From an uncultured Rhizobium sp. (GTDB lineage Bacteria; Pseudomonadota; Alphaproteobacteria; Rhizobiales; Rhizobiaceae), in NCBI GenBank assembly GCA_945952415.1, contig CAMFIF010000010.1, positions 62,001 through 126,000 of the forward strand: a stretch of DNA of 64,000 nt, written 5' to 3'. A program made the position numbers and the translations under genes. This document shows positions 24,974 through 35,317 of the stretch, in pieces (position 1 is the first letter of the stretch; each line of letters starts with the position of its first letter). The notes below the pieces were generated by a model. It made no database searches, was not told where the DNA came from, and saw only the letters and a list, made by a program, of their open reading frames with translations.

Positions 24974-25414
24974 TCAGCTGTCGAGCGGGTGGTCGGGCCG
25001 GGATCTGGTTTCCCACGCTCCGCCCGTGTCTGCAAGCTGTCCCTCGATACATTCCACATCGAGCTTAATCGCGCCGCCGCCGGCAAAAACCAGCTCCACG
25101 CTTCCCTCCGGCCCGTCGCTTGCCTGCTCGAAGCGCAGCGCCAGAAGCGAGAGCACCGCCTCGCGGTTCGAGCGGTCGAAACCCGTGCTCCGCACCGCCT
25201 TGACACGCTTGAAGGTGAGGGCGGCACGGCGCCGCTCGAAGGGCTCCTTGCGCGTCGCGGCTTCTTCCCACACGAAGCGGTTGACGGCGGCAACGAAGAT
25301 ACCCTGCCGGGCGGCAAAGCTCAGATCGCCCACTTTCAGCACGCTGTCCTGCAGATGCGCGGAAAGAATGGAGAGGTCTTCCATATCCAGTGCGAGAAGC
25401 TTCAATGCGCTCAT
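24974..25414 (-). CDS. DUF2948 family protein
   Basis: 146 residues matching DUF2948 (LKLLALDMEDLSILSAHLQD at the start, LTFKRVKAV and LELVFAGG-like strands later). The family is found in Alphaproteobacteria upstream of hisD and has no known function. It lies 127 bases after the murA stop on the same strand, behind a terminator, so it probably has its own promoter. Confidence 0.88.
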   Translation of the reverse strand: MSALKLLALDMEDLSILSAHLQDSVLKVGDLSFAARQGIFVAAVNRFVWEEAATRKEPFERRRAALTFKRVKAVRSTGFDRSNREAVLSLLALRFEQASDGPEGSVELVFAGGGAIKLDVECIEGQLADTGGAWETRSRPDHPLDS

Positions 25415-25483
25415 GATCTGTCACCTGATGCTGCAAGGGCGGGTTGAAACCCCTGGCCTAACCCGCAAATAGGATGTTGCAGC

Positions 25484-25522
25484 GCAAAAAACCAGCCCGC
25501 CCCGTCCGGAAATGGGGGCGGG
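25484..25522 (-). terminator. Rho-independent terminator of murA
   Basis: The stem CCCGCCCC/GGGGCGGG (25496-25503 with 25515-25522) is followed on the minus strand by GCTGGTTTTTTG. It lies 20 bases past the murA stop. Confidence 0.75.
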
Positions 25523-25541
25523 GGAGGGTGGTTCCCAGCGG

Positions 25542-26834
25542 TCAGTCGCTGACGCGCTCCACCGTGGCGCCGCAGCGGGTGAGCTTTTCCTCGAGCCGCT
25601 CGAAGCCGCGATCGAGATGGTAGACGCGGTTGACCATGGTCTCGCCTTCGGCCGCAAGCCCGGCGATAACAAGCGAAACCGAGGCGCGCAGGTCGGTCGC
25701 CATCACAGGCGCCCCGCGCAGCCGCTGCACGCCCTCGATCTTGGCCGTCTGGCCGGAGAGCGAGATCTTCGCGCCGAGGCGCGCCAGTTCCTGCACATGC
25801 ATGAAGCGGTTTTCGAAGATCGTCTCGGTAATATGGGAAACGCCGCTGGAACGGGTCATCAGCGCCATGAACTGGGCCTGCAGATCGGTCGGGAAACCCG
25901 GGAAGGGGTCGGTCACCACATCCACGGGCTTGATGAGGCCGCCGCTGCGCACCACGCGAATGCCGGTGGAGGTGGAGGTGATCTCCGCTCCCGCCCGGCG
26001 GATGGCTTCGAGCGCGGTTTCGAGCAGGTCGGCGCGCGTGCCCTCAAGGGTCACGTCGCCCCCGGTCATGGCGACGGCCATGGCATAGGTGCCGGTCTCG
26101 ATCCGGTCAGGCAGCACCCGGTGGCGGGCACCGGAAAGCGCGCTCACGCCCTCGATGGTGATGGTGGAGGTACCGGCACCCTGAATGCGCGCGCCCATGG
26201 CGTTCAGGCACTCGGCCAGATCCACCACCTCAGGCTCCCGCGCGGCATTGCCGATCACGGTGGTGCCGCGGGCAAGGGCGGCGGCCATCAGCATCACATG
26301 GGTCGCGCCGACGGAGACTTTCGGGAAGGTGTAGCGCGCGCCGATCAGGCCACCCTTCGGGGCGGTGGCATTGATGTAGCCGCCATCGATTTCCATCGTC
26401 GCACCCAGCGCCTGCAGGCCCTCGATGAAGAGATCGACCGGCCGGGTGCCGATCGCGCAGCCGCCCGGAAGCGATACGCGGGCACGGCCTTCGCGGGCGA
26501 GAAGCGGGCCGATGACCCAGAAGCTCGCGCGCATCTTCGATACCAGCTCATAGGGGGCGGTCGTGTCGACAATGGTGCGGCAGGTGAAGTGGATCGTGCG
26601 GGAATAGCCTTCGCCCTGCTTTTCGCGCCGGCCGTTGACGGAGATATCGACACCGTGATTGCCGAGAATGCGGATCAGCTGCTCCACATCGGCAAGATGC
26701 GGCACGTTTTCGAGCGTCAGCGTGTCGCTGGTCAAGAGCGAGGCGATCATCAGCGGCAGCGCCGCATTCTTAGCGCCCGAAATCGGGATCACGCCCTTGA
26801 GTTCATTGCCGCCGACAATCCTGATCCGATCCAT
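25542..26834 (-). CDS. murA: UDP-N-acetylglucosamine enolpyruvyl transferase
   Basis: 430 residues from the ATG at 26834, the family start MDRIRIVGG; the frame is open 22 codons further. It adds enolpyruvate from PEP to UDP-GlcNAc, the first committed step of peptidoglycan synthesis. The active-site loop is [13 protein letters not shown], whose Cys is the PEP-binding and fosfomycin target residue, and the N-terminal KNAALP motif binds substrate. Confidence 0.96.
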   Translation of the reverse strand: MDRIRIVGGNELKGVIPISGAKNAALPLMIASLLTSDTLTLENVPHLADVEQLIRILGNHGVDISVNGRREKQGEGYSRTIHFTCRTIVDTTAPYELVSKMRASFWVIGPLLAREGRARVSLPGGCAIGTRPVDLFIEGLQALGATMEIDGGYINATAPKGGLIGARYTFPKVSVGATHVMLMAAALARGTTVIGNAAREPEVVDLAECLNAMGARIQGAGTSTITIEGVSALSGARHRVLPDRIETGTYAMAVAMTGGDVTLEGTRADLLETALEAIRRAGAEITSTSTGIRVVRSGGLIKPVDVVTDPFPGFPTDLQAQFMALMTRSSGVSHITETIFENRFMHVQELARLGAKISLSGQTAKIEGVQRLRGAPVMATDLRASVSLVIAGLAAEGETMVNRVYHLDRGFERLEEKLTRCGATVERVSD

Positions 26835-27010
26835 GAAATTCCCCGGTTCCCCGCATGAGTAGAAAGCGCGGGTCTTAAAACAAATATTGCCCGGCTTCAA
26901 TTCAGAAAGCCTGATCCGCCGCCGCGTTCCGCTACATCGGCAGCGAATGCGGCCCTTTTGGGGTAGGCGGTCCTCCCGGATTGTCGGAGGGCCGGGCCTG
27001 CCCGATCACT
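26835..27010. other. Upstream region of murA
   Basis: About 175 bases with no gene. It should contain the murA promoter. Confidence 0.4.
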
Positions 27011-27268
27011 TCAGGAACCCTCTCCCTCCTCTTCGGCCCGGCTGGCGGGAAGGCCGATGCCGGTTTCCGCCTCGCCCGCACGGCGGGCGCGCACCTGCTG
27101 CTTGCGCTTCAGAAGATTTTCTCGAAGCTTCTCCGCCGCCCGCGCCTTGCGGCGTTCGGCTTCCGCCAGCCGGTTGCGCTTGCGGGCCGGCAGGCCATCC
27201 TCGCCTTCAGCCGTCGCCTCAAGCCCGGCATCTCCGGAAAATTCATCCTCTTTTTCAGGCGCCTGCAT
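27011..27268 (-). CDS. Small charged protein, unknown
   Basis: 85 residues from the ATG at 27268 (AGGAAAAGAG upstream); an in-frame ATG at 27298 is possible. Acidic at both ends with a basic helical middle (RKRNRLAEAERRKARAAEKLRENLLKRKQQVRARR). No family is assigned. It is a gene of the size and style of poorly described rhizobial proteins and could be a nucleic-acid-associated or scaffold protein. Confidence 0.5.
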   Translation of the reverse strand: MQAPEKEDEFSGDAGLEATAEGEDGLPARKRNRLAEAERRKARAAEKLRENLLKRKQQVRARRAGEAETGIGLPASRAEEEGEGS

Positions 27269-27498
27269 CTCTTTTCCTGTTTGCTGCGGCAAGGCCATTC
27301 CCTGCGCGTCACACCGCCCCGGGTCCCGCCGGAAGCGGCCGGAAGGGGCAATCCGCTCCGCCCCGATCATTTTATGATGCTGCACGGTTTTTCAACACCG
27401 CTGCGCAAAGAAGTTCAAAATGCGGCTTGCGCTCATCCGAATCCTGTGGCATTAGCCGCCTCGCTCCGGCACGAACAGTGTTCGTCGCCAAACGGTTG

Positions 27499-27573
27499 GC
27501 TGCTATAGCTCAGGGGTAGAGCACTCCCTTGGTAAGGGAGAGGCCGAGAGTTCAAATCTCTCTAGCAGCACCA
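27499..27573 (+). tRNA. tRNA-Thr (GGT)
   Basis: 75 nt. Acceptor GCTGCTA/TAGCAGC with encoded ACCA, anticodon stem CTCCC/GGGAG around TTGGTAA (anticodon GGT), T arm GAGAG-TTCAAAT-CTCTC. It is intact and stands alone. No repeat of its 3' end was noticed nearby. Confidence 0.95.
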
Positions 27574-27800
27574 TTTTTTCCATTCAAAATGAATATATTG
27601 CGTGCTGCGCCAGAGCGCTGGGCGAAGTATTGCGGTGCTGAACAGGGATGAGCAGGCACGGAACGCGCATCAAAATCCGTCCCGCCGGAACTTTCTCCCG
27701 GCCATGGCAGGCGAAATGCACACAACACGCCTTGCTCTTGCTATTGCTCACCCGCTATTCCACCTATCAGCCCGTGCCTGTTGCAACTGCCCGGATTCCC

Positions 27801-28349
27801 ATGGAAGAGCCCTCTGACCCGAAGAGCGAAGTGCCCGCCGCGCCAACCCCGCGGATGCTGGCCTGGGCGAAGAATTCGAGCCTCTACCGGCTGAACCGCC
27901 GCATGATGACCGAGCATGAGCTTTTCGAGGCGCTGCGGCGCAAGGCGCTGACGAAGTTCGAAGGTCTGGAGGAAGAACAGGCGCGCCTGCTGGCGCGCCA
28001 TGGGGTGGATTTCTGCAAGGAACACGGCTTCCTGAACGACCGGGTCTATGCCGAGGTGAAGATCGGCAGCGCGACCAGAAGCGGCCGGTCGCGGCGGCGC
28101 ATCGCCCGGGATCTCGGCCTGAAGGGCGTGGCGCGACCGTTGATCGACGAGGCGCTGGAAGAGGTGGATGACCTGAAATCGGCCATTGCCTTTGCCCGCA
28201 AGCGGGCCTTCGGTCCCTTCCGCAAGGTGGAGGCAGACGAAAAGCGCCGGATGAAGGAATTTGCAGCCTTTGCCCGCAACGGCTTTTCCGCCTCCGTTGC
28301 CCGCCGGGTGCTGGAGCTTCGCGAAGACGAACTTGACGCGCTCGACTGA
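27801..28349 (+). CDS. recX: Regulatory protein RecX
   Basis: 182 residues from the ATG at 27801, since the longer frame (from 27648) has an unlikely N-terminus. It has the helical RecX repeats: YRLNRRMMTEHELFEALRRKAL, FLNDRVYAEVKI and SRRRIARDLGLKGVARPLIDEAL. RecX modulates RecA filaments, mostly by inhibiting them. RecA is not in the window. Confidence 0.85.
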   Translation: MEEPSDPKSEVPAAPTPRMLAWAKNSSLYRLNRRMMTEHELFEALRRKALTKFEGLEEEQARLLARHGVDFCKEHGFLNDRVYAEVKIGSATRSGRSRRRIARDLGLKGVARPLIDEALEEVDDLKSAIAFARKRAFGPFRKVEADEKRRMKEFAAFARNGFSASVARRVLELREDELDALD

Positions 28350-28476
28350 GCGGGACCGATCGCCGTCGGCTGGACTTTGCGAGAGATCCGAAGGAACTTG
28401 ACCGGGATCAAGGCCCCCGGCTTTCTTCCCGCCCATGAAAGGCCGGAAAGCCTCAAGCACAGCGAAGGTCAAGCGC

Positions 28477-29439
28477 ATGAAAGTCCGATTCGATACGGTG
28501 AAGGTTGCAGCCGAACTGCTGGAGCGCGCCCGGCGCAAGCCGGCGATCCGCACTGCCGTCGTCCATCCCTGCAGCCCAGATGCGCTCGCCGGTGCCATCG
28601 AGGCGGCCACGCTCGGCCTCATCGAACCCATTCTCATCGGCCCCGATGCGAAGATCCGCGAGACGGCCGAAAAGGGCCATCTCGACATATCCGGCTATCG
28701 CCTGATCGATGTTCCCTTCAGCCATGCGGCGGCGGCGCGCTCAGTCGAACTCGCCCGCAGCGGCGAGGCGCAGGCGCTGATGAAGGGCAGCCTTCATACC
28801 GATGAATTGATGGGCGAGGTCGTCAAGCGCGAGAGCGGGCTCAGAACCGAGCGCCGGATCAGCCACATCTTCGCCATGGCCGACAACAGCTATCACAAGC
28901 CTTTTCTCATCACCGATGCCGCCATCAACATCGCCCCCGATCTGCTGACCAAGCGCGATATCCTGCAAAATGCGGTGGATTTTCTCTGCGGCATTGCCGA
29001 AAAGCCGGTTACGCCCAAGGTCGCCATCCTTTCGGCGGTCGAAACGGTCAATCCCAACATGCAATCGACCATCGATGCGGCAAGCCTCTCGAAAATGGCC
29101 GATCGCGGCCAGATCCGCCGGGCGATCGTCGACGGGCCGCTGGCTTTCGACAATGCCATGAGCTTCGAGGCGGCGCGTACCAAGGGCATTGTCTCGCCGG
29201 TCGCGGGCGATCCGGACATTCTCCTCATGCCGGACCTCGAGGCTGGCAACATGCTCGCCAAGCAGCTGATCCTTCTGGGGGGTGCCGTCTCTGCCGGCCT
29301 GGTGCTCGGCGCGCGCCTGCCGATCATCCTGACGAGCCGCGCCGACGATACGGCCTCGCGCACCGGCTCTGCGGCGCTCGCCGTGCTCATGGCCGATGCC
29401 CAGGCCAATGGACGGCTCGGCTTCACGCCGGAAGGCTGA
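28477..29439 (+). CDS. Phosphate acetyl/butyryltransferase family protein
   Basis: 320 residues from the ATG at 28477 (AAGG upstream); an ATG at 28435 in frame lacks a site. The frame covers the PTA_PTB domain: GLIEPILIGP near the start, ALMKGSLHTDELM, MADNSYHKPFLITDAAINI, and GPLAFDNAMS in the second half, as in phosphotransbutyrylases and phosphotransacetylases. These convert acyl-CoA plus phosphate to acyl phosphate plus CoA. Which acyl group is used cannot be told. A clean terminator follows. Confidence 0.85.
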   Translation: MKVRFDTVKVAAELLERARRKPAIRTAVVHPCSPDALAGAIEAATLGLIEPILIGPDAKIRETAEKGHLDISGYRLIDVPFSHAAAARSVELARSGEAQALMKGSLHTDELMGEVVKRESGLRTERRISHIFAMADNSYHKPFLITDAAINIAPDLLTKRDILQNAVDFLCGIAEKPVTPKVAILSAVETVNPNMQSTIDAASLSKMADRGQIRRAIVDGPLAFDNAMSFEAARTKGIVSPVAGDPDILLMPDLEAGNMLAKQLILLGGAVSAGLVLGARLPIILTSRADDTASRTGSAALAVLMADAQANGRLGFTPEG

Positions 29440-29451
29440 GGCCGGAAACGA

Positions 29452-29479
29452 AAAATGCGCCGGTTGTCCGGCGCATTTT
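29452..29479 (+). terminator. Rho-independent terminator
   Basis: AAAATGCGCCGG-TTGT-CCGGCGCATTTT is a perfect 12-bp stem with flanking A and T runs. It acts on both strands and separates the phosphotransferase gene from the che region. Confidence 0.9.
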
Positions 29480-29590
29480 CCAGTCATGCAAGTGTCAGGT
29501 CCGCCGCATCCGGAATGCCAATCGGGCTTTTCCGGTCAATCGGGAAGCGGGGTCCGCGCGCGGGCTGGCGTCGGGCCGTGTCCGCTTGGG

Positions 29591-29749
29591 TCAGAACACG
29601 GGCTTCTGGCCTGCCCGTCCCGTCTTCTCGATTGTCAACAGAAGGGTCTGCGCCAACAGGGTGAGGGTGGTGATCAGCGCTACGCTCATACCGAGAACAA
29701 TCATTGTTCGCTCCTCGTCCGTGAAGGTCATCTCCATCTGTGTTTCCAT
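29591..29749 (-). CDS. Possible small membrane protein
   Basis: 52 residues from the ATG at 29749. It begins METQMEMTFTDEERTMIV and has one predicted membrane helix (VLGMSVALITTLTLLAQTLLL). There is no strong ribosome-binding site, and an in-frame ATG at 29737 is an alternative. Codon pattern and the single hydrophobic helix make a real gene plausible but unproven. It diverges from the che operon. Confidence 0.35.
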   Translation of the reverse strand: METQMEMTFTDEERTMIVLGMSVALITTLTLLAQTLLLTIEKTGRAGQKPVF

Positions 29750-30155
29750 GAATAGGCGGATATGCTTGCGCGAGCCTTTCCTTGAAAGGGGCGGTGGCCC
29801 GGCCCCTGGATCGCTTCGCTTCCTGCGCGAAACCGCCTTTCCTGCAATCGTGGATGGCTGTCTGGGCCTCCTCAAGCACGATTTAAACAAGGGATTTGTT
29901 TCATTTGCGGTGCATTGACAGAAGCATTAACCTTCAGGCAAGGAATTAACCATAAACATTTAGGGACACGTCGGAATGGGAAGCTGCACGAGCTCCCCTC
30001 AGGCATGATAGCCGCCCCGCCGTACCGGTCACGACCCGGTATTTTCCAAGAAAAAGTTGAGTTCCGGAGCCAGGTTTGGCACCAGCCGCACCGTCACGCG
30101 GTCTGGCGTCCACGGCAGTCAGGTTCCGGTCATCCGTCAGTTGCGGTGCTCTGCC
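29750..30155. promoter_or_regulatory. Upstream region of the che operon
   Basis: About 400 bases between a possible small gene and the first che gene. It is relatively A/T-rich at 29880-29965 (ATTAACC repeated at 29926 and 29947). The che operon promoter should lie here. No exact sigma-factor box was assigned. Confidence 0.4.
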
Positions 30156-31823
30156 ATGGCAGGGGCCGGAGTGGTTTTGAGGTCGGTCTTGGGGCACGAT
30201 ACGACATCCGATCAGGCCAGGAGGGCACAGGCAGGCAGCCTGCGCGACCGCTTGCGCTTTGCCGGACTGGCCGAAGCCGAATGCGAGCTGGTGCGCCGGC
30301 ACCGGACGCTGCTTGAGCCGCTCGTGAAGGCTGGCCTGCGTGATCTCTTCGAACGTTTCCAGTCCCATGCGGATGCCGCGCAGAATTTTGCGAGCGACCG
30401 CCAGCTCGACCGTCTCCACGATCTCATGGCCTCCCACTGGGATGTGCTGACCGATGCCCGTTTCGACAGCCTCTATGCGGAGCGCGTCAAGGTGCTGTCC
30501 GATGCGGAGGCCCGAATGGGGCTTGATCCGCGCTGGCACATGGCGGCCCACGCGGTCGTGCTCGAACATCTGATCGTCGGCCTCACCGAGGCGGGCGAAA
30601 ACCGCGGCTGGCTTCCCGCAAGCCGCCGCCGCGCCCGTGAGATGCGCGCCCTTGTCGCCGCCGTAACGCGGCTTTCCATGGTCGATGCCGAAATTGCGAT
30701 CTCGCTCCGCTTCAACGAGCTGCGCCGCGATCACCGCGACGACCTCCTGGCGGCCCAGGAGGCCGAGCGCCAGGAAGTCCACCGCATCTTTGCCGATTCC
30801 TTTGCCGCCCTGCGGGACCGTGACCTGACCGCCCGCCTGCCGGACGACGTTCCGGAAGCCTATGCGGGCCTGGCAGACGGACTGACGGAAGCCATAGAGG
30901 CGCTGCGCCAGACCTTTACCGCCCTTGCAGGCGGGGCCGAGGAAGCGGGCAGCGGCCTGAAGCGGCTTGCCGAACGCAATGCCGGCGCGCTTTCGGTCAC
31001 CGCCGAGGGGGCCGATCACCTGCGCGATGCCATGGGTGAGCTCGGCGCGCTTGTCGGTCGGGTCCGCGGCAATGCCGAGGCGACCCGCCACGCGGAAGCC
31101 GCCTCCGCCTCCACCCGCCGGGCAGCCGAGGAAAGCGGCGAGATCGTCGGCCGGGCCATTGCGGCCATGGCCGGCATCGAAGCCTCTGCCGAACAGATCG
31201 GACAGATCATCGGCGTCATCGACGAAATTGCCTTCCAGACCAATCTTCTCGCCCTCAATGCCGGCATCGAGGCCGCCCGCGCGGGCGACAGCGGCCGCGG
31301 CTTTGCAGTGGTCGCGCAGGAGGTGCGCGCGCTTGCGCAGCGCTCCGCCGATGCGGCACGCGAGATCAAGACGCTGGTGACGGGCACCAAGGCGCAGGTC
31401 GATTCCGGCGTCGAAATGGTGGCGCGCACCCAGGAAGCCATTGCTGCCATTGCCGAGCAGGTCACCGGCATCAATGGCGCCGTGGCGGGCATTGCCGAGG
31501 AAACCGCCGGCCAGGCCCGGGATCTCGAAGGCGTGAACCGGGCGATCGGCGGTATCGGGCAGCGTTTCGACGGCCTTGCGGCCGAAGCCCGGGATACGGC
31601 CGGCGAGGGCGACCGCCTGCACAGCGTCATCCTCGAGCTCGGACAGACGATCCGCGAATTTCGCATCGAACGGCGCGAAGCCGAACGGCGCAGCAGCCTG
31701 CATTACCTGCCGAAGACGGATCGGCCGGCAATGCCCGTGGCAAAGGAACAGGACTTTCACTGGCATGACGAGGCCGACGGGAGCGGGGATTTCCCCGCCT
31801 ACCTCCAGGCCCTGTCCCGGTGA
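30156..31823 (+). CDS. icpA: Cytosolic globin-like chemoreceptor IcpA
   Basis: 555 residues from the ATG at 30156; the frame is open to 30057 and a GTG at 30171 is also possible. A sensory globin-like domain (residues about 40-190) is followed by a coiled segment and the methyl-accepting signalling domain with the hairpin tip [21 protein letters not shown]. There are no membrane segments, so it is cytosolic. Where globin-coupled sensors have the proximal His (H-A-R-I-G-L) this protein has E-A-R-M-G-L (Glu codon at 30507), so haem is unlikely. It is the first gene of the che operon, as in Sinorhizobium. Confidence 0.85.
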   Translation: MAGAGVVLRSVLGHDTTSDQARRAQAGSLRDRLRFAGLAEAECELVRRHRTLLEPLVKAGLRDLFERFQSHADAAQNFASDRQLDRLHDLMASHWDVLTDARFDSLYAERVKVLSDAEARMGLDPRWHMAAHAVVLEHLIVGLTEAGENRGWLPASRRRAREMRALVAAVTRLSMVDAEIAISLRFNELRRDHRDDLLAAQEAERQEVHRIFADSFAALRDRDLTARLPDDVPEAYAGLADGLTEAIEALRQTFTALAGGAEEAGSGLKRLAERNAGALSVTAEGADHLRDAMGELGALVGRVRGNAEATRHAEAASASTRRAAEESGEIVGRAIAAMAGIEASAEQIGQIIGVIDEIAFQTNLLALNAGIEAARAGDSGRGFAVVAQEVRALAQRSADAAREIKTLVTGTKAQVDSGVEMVARTQEAIAAIAEQVTGINGAVAGIAEETAGQARDLEGVNRAIGGIGQRFDGLAAEARDTAGEGDRLHSVILELGQTIREFRIERREAERRSSLHYLPKTDRPAMPVAKEQDFHWHDEADGSGDFPAYLQALSR

Positions 31824-31897
31824 GGGGAAGAGACGGGTAGCATGAGAAGCGGCCGGTTTGCCGGTCGGGAGAATGGAACAAGGCAAGGATTGAAACG

Positions 31898-32188
31898 ATG
31901 GCCGCGAGTGGCAGTGCACATATCCTCAAACTCAATCCGGTCCTCGACCTCAACGAGGCCGTGGGCCTTCATGGCCAGCTTCTGGCCATGCGCGGCCGTG
32001 ACCTCGTGATCGATGCCTCGGATGTCCAGCGGTGCGGGACGCAGTGCGTCCAGGTGCTGATGTCCGCCGCCCGTACATGGGAAGAAGATCAAAAAAGTTA
32101 CCGTATGACCGGGGTTTCCGATGCGTTCGGCAAGACGATGCAGCTGATCGGCATCGATATCGATCAATTTCTTGTCAAGGAGAATTAA
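31898..32188 (+). CDS. cheS: STAS-domain chemotaxis protein CheS
   Basis: 96 residues forming a STAS-type fold (LKLNPVLDLNEAVGLHGQLL, LVIDASDVQRCGTQCVQVL). In Sinorhizobium meliloti CheS binds CheA and enhances dephosphorylation of CheY1 via CheA. The size and the position between icpA and cheY1 fit. It ends four bases before cheY1. Confidence 0.85.
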   Translation: MAASGSAHILKLNPVLDLNEAVGLHGQLLAMRGRDLVIDASDVQRCGTQCVQVLMSAARTWEEDQKSYRMTGVSDAFGKTMQLIGIDIDQFLVKEN

Positions 32189-32191
32189 GCG

Positions 32192-32557
32192 ATGAAGAAG
32201 AAGGTTCTAACCGTGGATGACAGCCGTACCATCCGCAACATGTTGCTCGTGACCCTCAACAATGCGGGTTTCGAGACCATCCAGGCGGAAGACGGCGTCG
32301 AGGGCCTCGAAGTCCTCGAGGAAGCCAATCCCGACGTGATTGTCACCGACATCAACATGCCGCGTCTCGATGGCTTCGGCTTCATCGAGGGTGTCCGCCG
32401 CAACGAAAAGTACCGCGCGATCCCGATCCTGGTGCTGACGACCGAAAGCGATGCGGAAAAGAAGAACCGCGCACGTCAGGCCGGCGCCACCGGCTGGATC
32501 GTGAAGCCCTTCGATCCGACCAAACTGATTGATGCCATCGAGCGTGTAACCGCCTAA
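32192..32557 (+). CDS. cheY1: Chemotaxis response regulator CheY1
   Basis: 121 residues, a lone receiver domain: acidic pair D9/D10, phospho-acceptor D53 in VTDINMPRLDG, Thr in VLTTES, Lys in VKPFD. In rhizobia CheY1 acts as a phosphate sink for CheA rather than binding the motor. It sits directly before cheA. Confidence 0.92.
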   Translation: MKKKVLTVDDSRTIRNMLLVTLNNAGFETIQAEDGVEGLEVLEEANPDVIVTDINMPRLDGFGFIEGVRRNEKYRAIPILVLTTESDAEKKNRARQAGATGWIVKPFDPTKLIDAIERVTA

Positions 32558-32571
32558 CGGGATCTACTCCT

Positions 32572-34845
32572 ATGGATATGAACGAAATCAAAGAGATCTT
32601 TTTCCAGGAATGCGAGGAACAGCTCGCCGAACTGGAATCCGGTCTTCTGAAGTTGAATGACGGTGATCGTGATCCGGAAACGGTCAATGCCGTTTTTCGC
32701 GCCGTTCACTCCATAAAGGGCGGGGCAGGGGCCTTCGGTCTCGACGATCTGGTCGCCTTTGCTCACGTGTTCGAAACCACGCTCGACTGCGTCCGTTCCA
32801 ACAAGCTGGAGCCGACGCCCGATGTGTTGAAAGTCATGCTGAAGTCGGCCGACGTGCTGGCCGATCTGACCAATGCCGCCCGTGACGGCGGAAGCGTCGA
32901 TGAATCCCGCAGCCGGGCTCTCGTGAAGGAGCTGGAAGCGCTGGCAAACGGGCAGCCCCTCTCCCAGGCTGCTGCCGCGCCGGAAGCGCCGGCCGCCCCG
33001 GCGCCCGCCCCTGTTGCCGCGGCCGCTCCCGCGCCCACCGATTCCAGTGGCTTCCAGCCCATTCCCTTCTCCTTCGACGATTTCCCGGCCGTCGAGGAGG
33101 AAGCCAAGGATCTGCCCGCCTACGAGGTTCTGTTCAAGCCCCGGTCGGATCTCTATGCCAAGGGCAATGATGCGGCCCTCCTGCTGCGCGATCTCTCGCG
33201 CGTCGGCGAAATGACCATCTTCTGCAACATGGACAGCCTGCCGACCCTCGACAAGCTGGATCCGGAAGCTGCCTATTTCCACTGGGTCATCTCGATCGCC
33301 ACCGACAAGGGCGAGGATGCGATCCGCACCGTCTTCGAATTCGCCGAATGGGATTGCGATCTCCAGGTGAAGCCGATTGCCGAAGCGATTGTCAGCGAAG
33401 ACCAGCCGATGGTCCCGGTTCCCTTCGATCTCTCGATCCTCGACGAAGAGCCCGCGCCCGCTGAAGTCAAGGCCGAAGCACCGGCCCCGAGCCCGGCTGC
33501 AGAGACCGTTGCCGCCGCCGAGACCGCAACCGCGGTCATGAATGCGGTGAACAATGCCGTCGCCGCCAAGGCCGAGAAGAAGGAAGCGCCCGCCGCTTCC
33601 GCAGCCGCCGCCAATGCCGCCGCGGCCGCCGCCGCGAACAATGCCGCCGGCATGGCCCAGACGATCCGCGTCGACCGCCTCATCAACCTCGTCGGCGAGC
33701 TGGTGATCAACCAGGCCATGCTCTCCCAGAGCGTGATCGAGAATGACAACAACGGCGCCTCGTCCATCAACATGGGCCTTGAAGAGCTCCAGCAGCTCAC
33801 CCGCGAGATCCAGGACAGCGTGATGGCGATCCGCGCGCAGCCGGTAAAGCCGGTCTTCCAGCGCATGTCGCGTATCGTCCGCGAAATCGCCGACATGACC
33901 GGCAAGTCCATCCGCCTGATCACGGAAGGTGAAAACACCGAAGTGGACAAGACGGTCATCGACAAGCTCGCCGAGCCGCTGACCCACATGATCCGCAACG
34001 CCGTCGACCACGGCGTGGAAACGCCGGAAAAGCGCATCGCGCTCGGCAAGAACCCGGAAGGCACGGTCCGCCTCACCGCCAAGCATCGCTCGGGTCGCAT
34101 CCTGATCGAGCTGGCCGACGACGGCGCGGGCATCAACCGCGAGCGCGTCCGCCAGAAGGCCATCGACAAGGATCTCATCAATCCGGATGCCAACCTGTCC
34201 GATGAGGAAATCGACAACCTCATCTTCCTGCCAGGCTTCTCGACCGCCGAAAAGCTCTCCGACATTTCCGGCCGCGGCGTCGGCATGGACGTGGTGAAGC
34301 GCTCGATCCAGGCGCTCGGCGGCCGCATCAACATTTCCTCGAAGCCCGGCCACGGCTCGGTCTTCACCATGAGCCTGCCGCTCACCCTCGCCGTGCTTGA
34401 CGGCATGGTGGTGACGGTTGCCGGCCAGACGCTGGTCGTCCCGCTCACCGCCATCGTTGAAACGCTGCAGCCCGAACCCGCAGCGATCCATTCCTTCGGC
34501 GCCAACCAGCGGCTGATCTCGATCCGCAACTCCTTCTGCCCGCTCGTCGACGTGGGCCGGATCCTGAACTTCCGCTCCACCCAGGCAAACCCGGTCGACG
34601 GCGTGGCGCTTCTGGTGGAATCGGAAGGCGGCGGCCAGCGCGCCCTCATGGTCGATGCGATCCAGGGCCAGCGCCAGGTCGTGATCAAGAGCCTGGAGGC
34701 GAACTACACCCATGTACCCGGAATTGCCGCCGCGACCATCCTTGGCGATGGCCGTGTGGCGCTCATCCTTGATGTCGATGCGGTGGTGGCCGCATCGCGT
34801 GGACAGTCTCTGAAACCTGAAATGGCCTACGCATCAGCTGGATAA
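32572..34845 (+). CDS. cheA: Chemotaxis histidine kinase CheA
   Basis: 757 residues. The Hpt domain has the phosphorylated His46 in [13 protein letters not shown] Pro/Ala-rich linker and a P2-like CheY-binding domain (about 180-290) follow, then a second linker, the dimerisation domain ([20 protein letters not shown]), the ATPase domain with N box [12 protein letters not shown] (about residue 472), DDGAGIN and GRGVGMD, and a C-terminal CheW-like domain. It phosphorylates both CheY proteins and CheB. It starts 14 bases after cheY1. Confidence 0.96.
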   Translation: MDMNEIKEIFFQECEEQLAELESGLLKLNDGDRDPETVNAVFRAVHSIKGGAGAFGLDDLVAFAHVFETTLDCVRSNKLEPTPDVLKVMLKSADVLADLTNAARDGGSVDESRSRALVKELEALANGQPLSQAAAAPEAPAAPAPAPVAAAAPAPTDSSGFQPIPFSFDDFPAVEEEAKDLPAYEVLFKPRSDLYAKGNDAALLLRDLSRVGEMTIFCNMDSLPTLDKLDPEAAYFHWVISIATDKGEDAIRTVFEFAEWDCDLQVKPIAEAIVSEDQPMVPVPFDLSILDEEPAPAEVKAEAPAPSPAAETVAAAETATAVMNAVNNAVAAKAEKKEAPAASAAAANAAAAAAANNAAGMAQTIRVDRLINLVGELVINQAMLSQSVIENDNNGASSINMGLEELQQLTREIQDSVMAIRAQPVKPVFQRMSRIVREIADMTGKSIRLITEGENTEVDKTVIDKLAEPLTHMIRNAVDHGVETPEKRIALGKNPEGTVRLTAKHRSGRILIELADDGAGINRERVRQKAIDKDLINPDANLSDEEIDNLIFLPGFSTAEKLSDISGRGVGMDVVKRSIQALGGRINISSKPGHGSVFTMSLPLTLAVLDGMVVTVAGQTLVVPLTAIVETLQPEPAAIHSFGANQRLISIRNSFCPLVDVGRILNFRSTQANPVDGVALLVESEGGGQRALMVDAIQGQRQVVIKSLEANYTHVPGIAAATILGDGRVALILDVDAVVAASRGQSLKPEMAYASAG

Positions 34846-34849
34846 AGTC

Positions 34850-35317
34850 ATGTCGTACACAGCAAAAAATCTGCACCAGGGGAGCCGCGAACTGATCGCC
34901 TTCCGCATTGGCGATCAGGAGTTCTGCGTGAATATCATGTCGGTCCGGGAAATCCGCGGCTGGACGCCGGCAACGGCGCTGCCCCATTCCCCCTCCTACA
35001 TGATGGGCGTGATCAACCTTCGCGGCGCAGTTTTGCCGATCCTCGACCTCTCGGCCCGGCTCGGAATGAAGCCGGCCGATCCGACCGCACGCCATGTCAT
35101 CATCGTGGCGCAGGTGAAAACCAAGGTCGTGGGTCTGCTGGTCGATGCCGTGTCCGACATCCTGACCGTCACCGACGAGAACATCCAGCCGACGCCGGAA
35201 GTCTCCTCGGAGCTGGAGCGTCAGTTCGCGCGGGGCATCCTCGCGATCGAGAAACGCATGATCTGCCTCATCGAGCTTGAGGCCCTGTTTGCCGATACCG
35301 AGAGCGAGGCCGCATGA
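34850..35317 (+). CDS. cheW: Chemotaxis coupling protein CheW
   Basis: 155 residues, a full CheW fold ([50 protein letters not shown]). It links receptors to CheA in arrays. It starts four bases after cheA and overlaps cheR by four bases (ATGA). Confidence 0.95.
   Translation: MSYTAKNLHQGSRELIAFRIGDQEFCVNIMSVREIRGWTPATALPHSPSYMMGVINLRGAVLPILDLSARLGMKPADPTARHVIIVAQVKTKVVGLLVDAVSDILTVTDENIQPTPEVSSELERQFARGILAIEKRMICLIELEALFADTESEAA

Noticed and set aside
32554..34713. A very long open frame on the minus strand opposite cheA (over 700 codons)
   Set aside because: It is a mirror of the GC-rich codon pattern of cheA, with no recognisable domain and low-complexity His/Gly/Arg-rich sequence. The same holds for long frames opposite icpA (29946-31919), the GGDEF-EAL gene (43398-45446), murA (25512-26858) and hisD (23018-24394).
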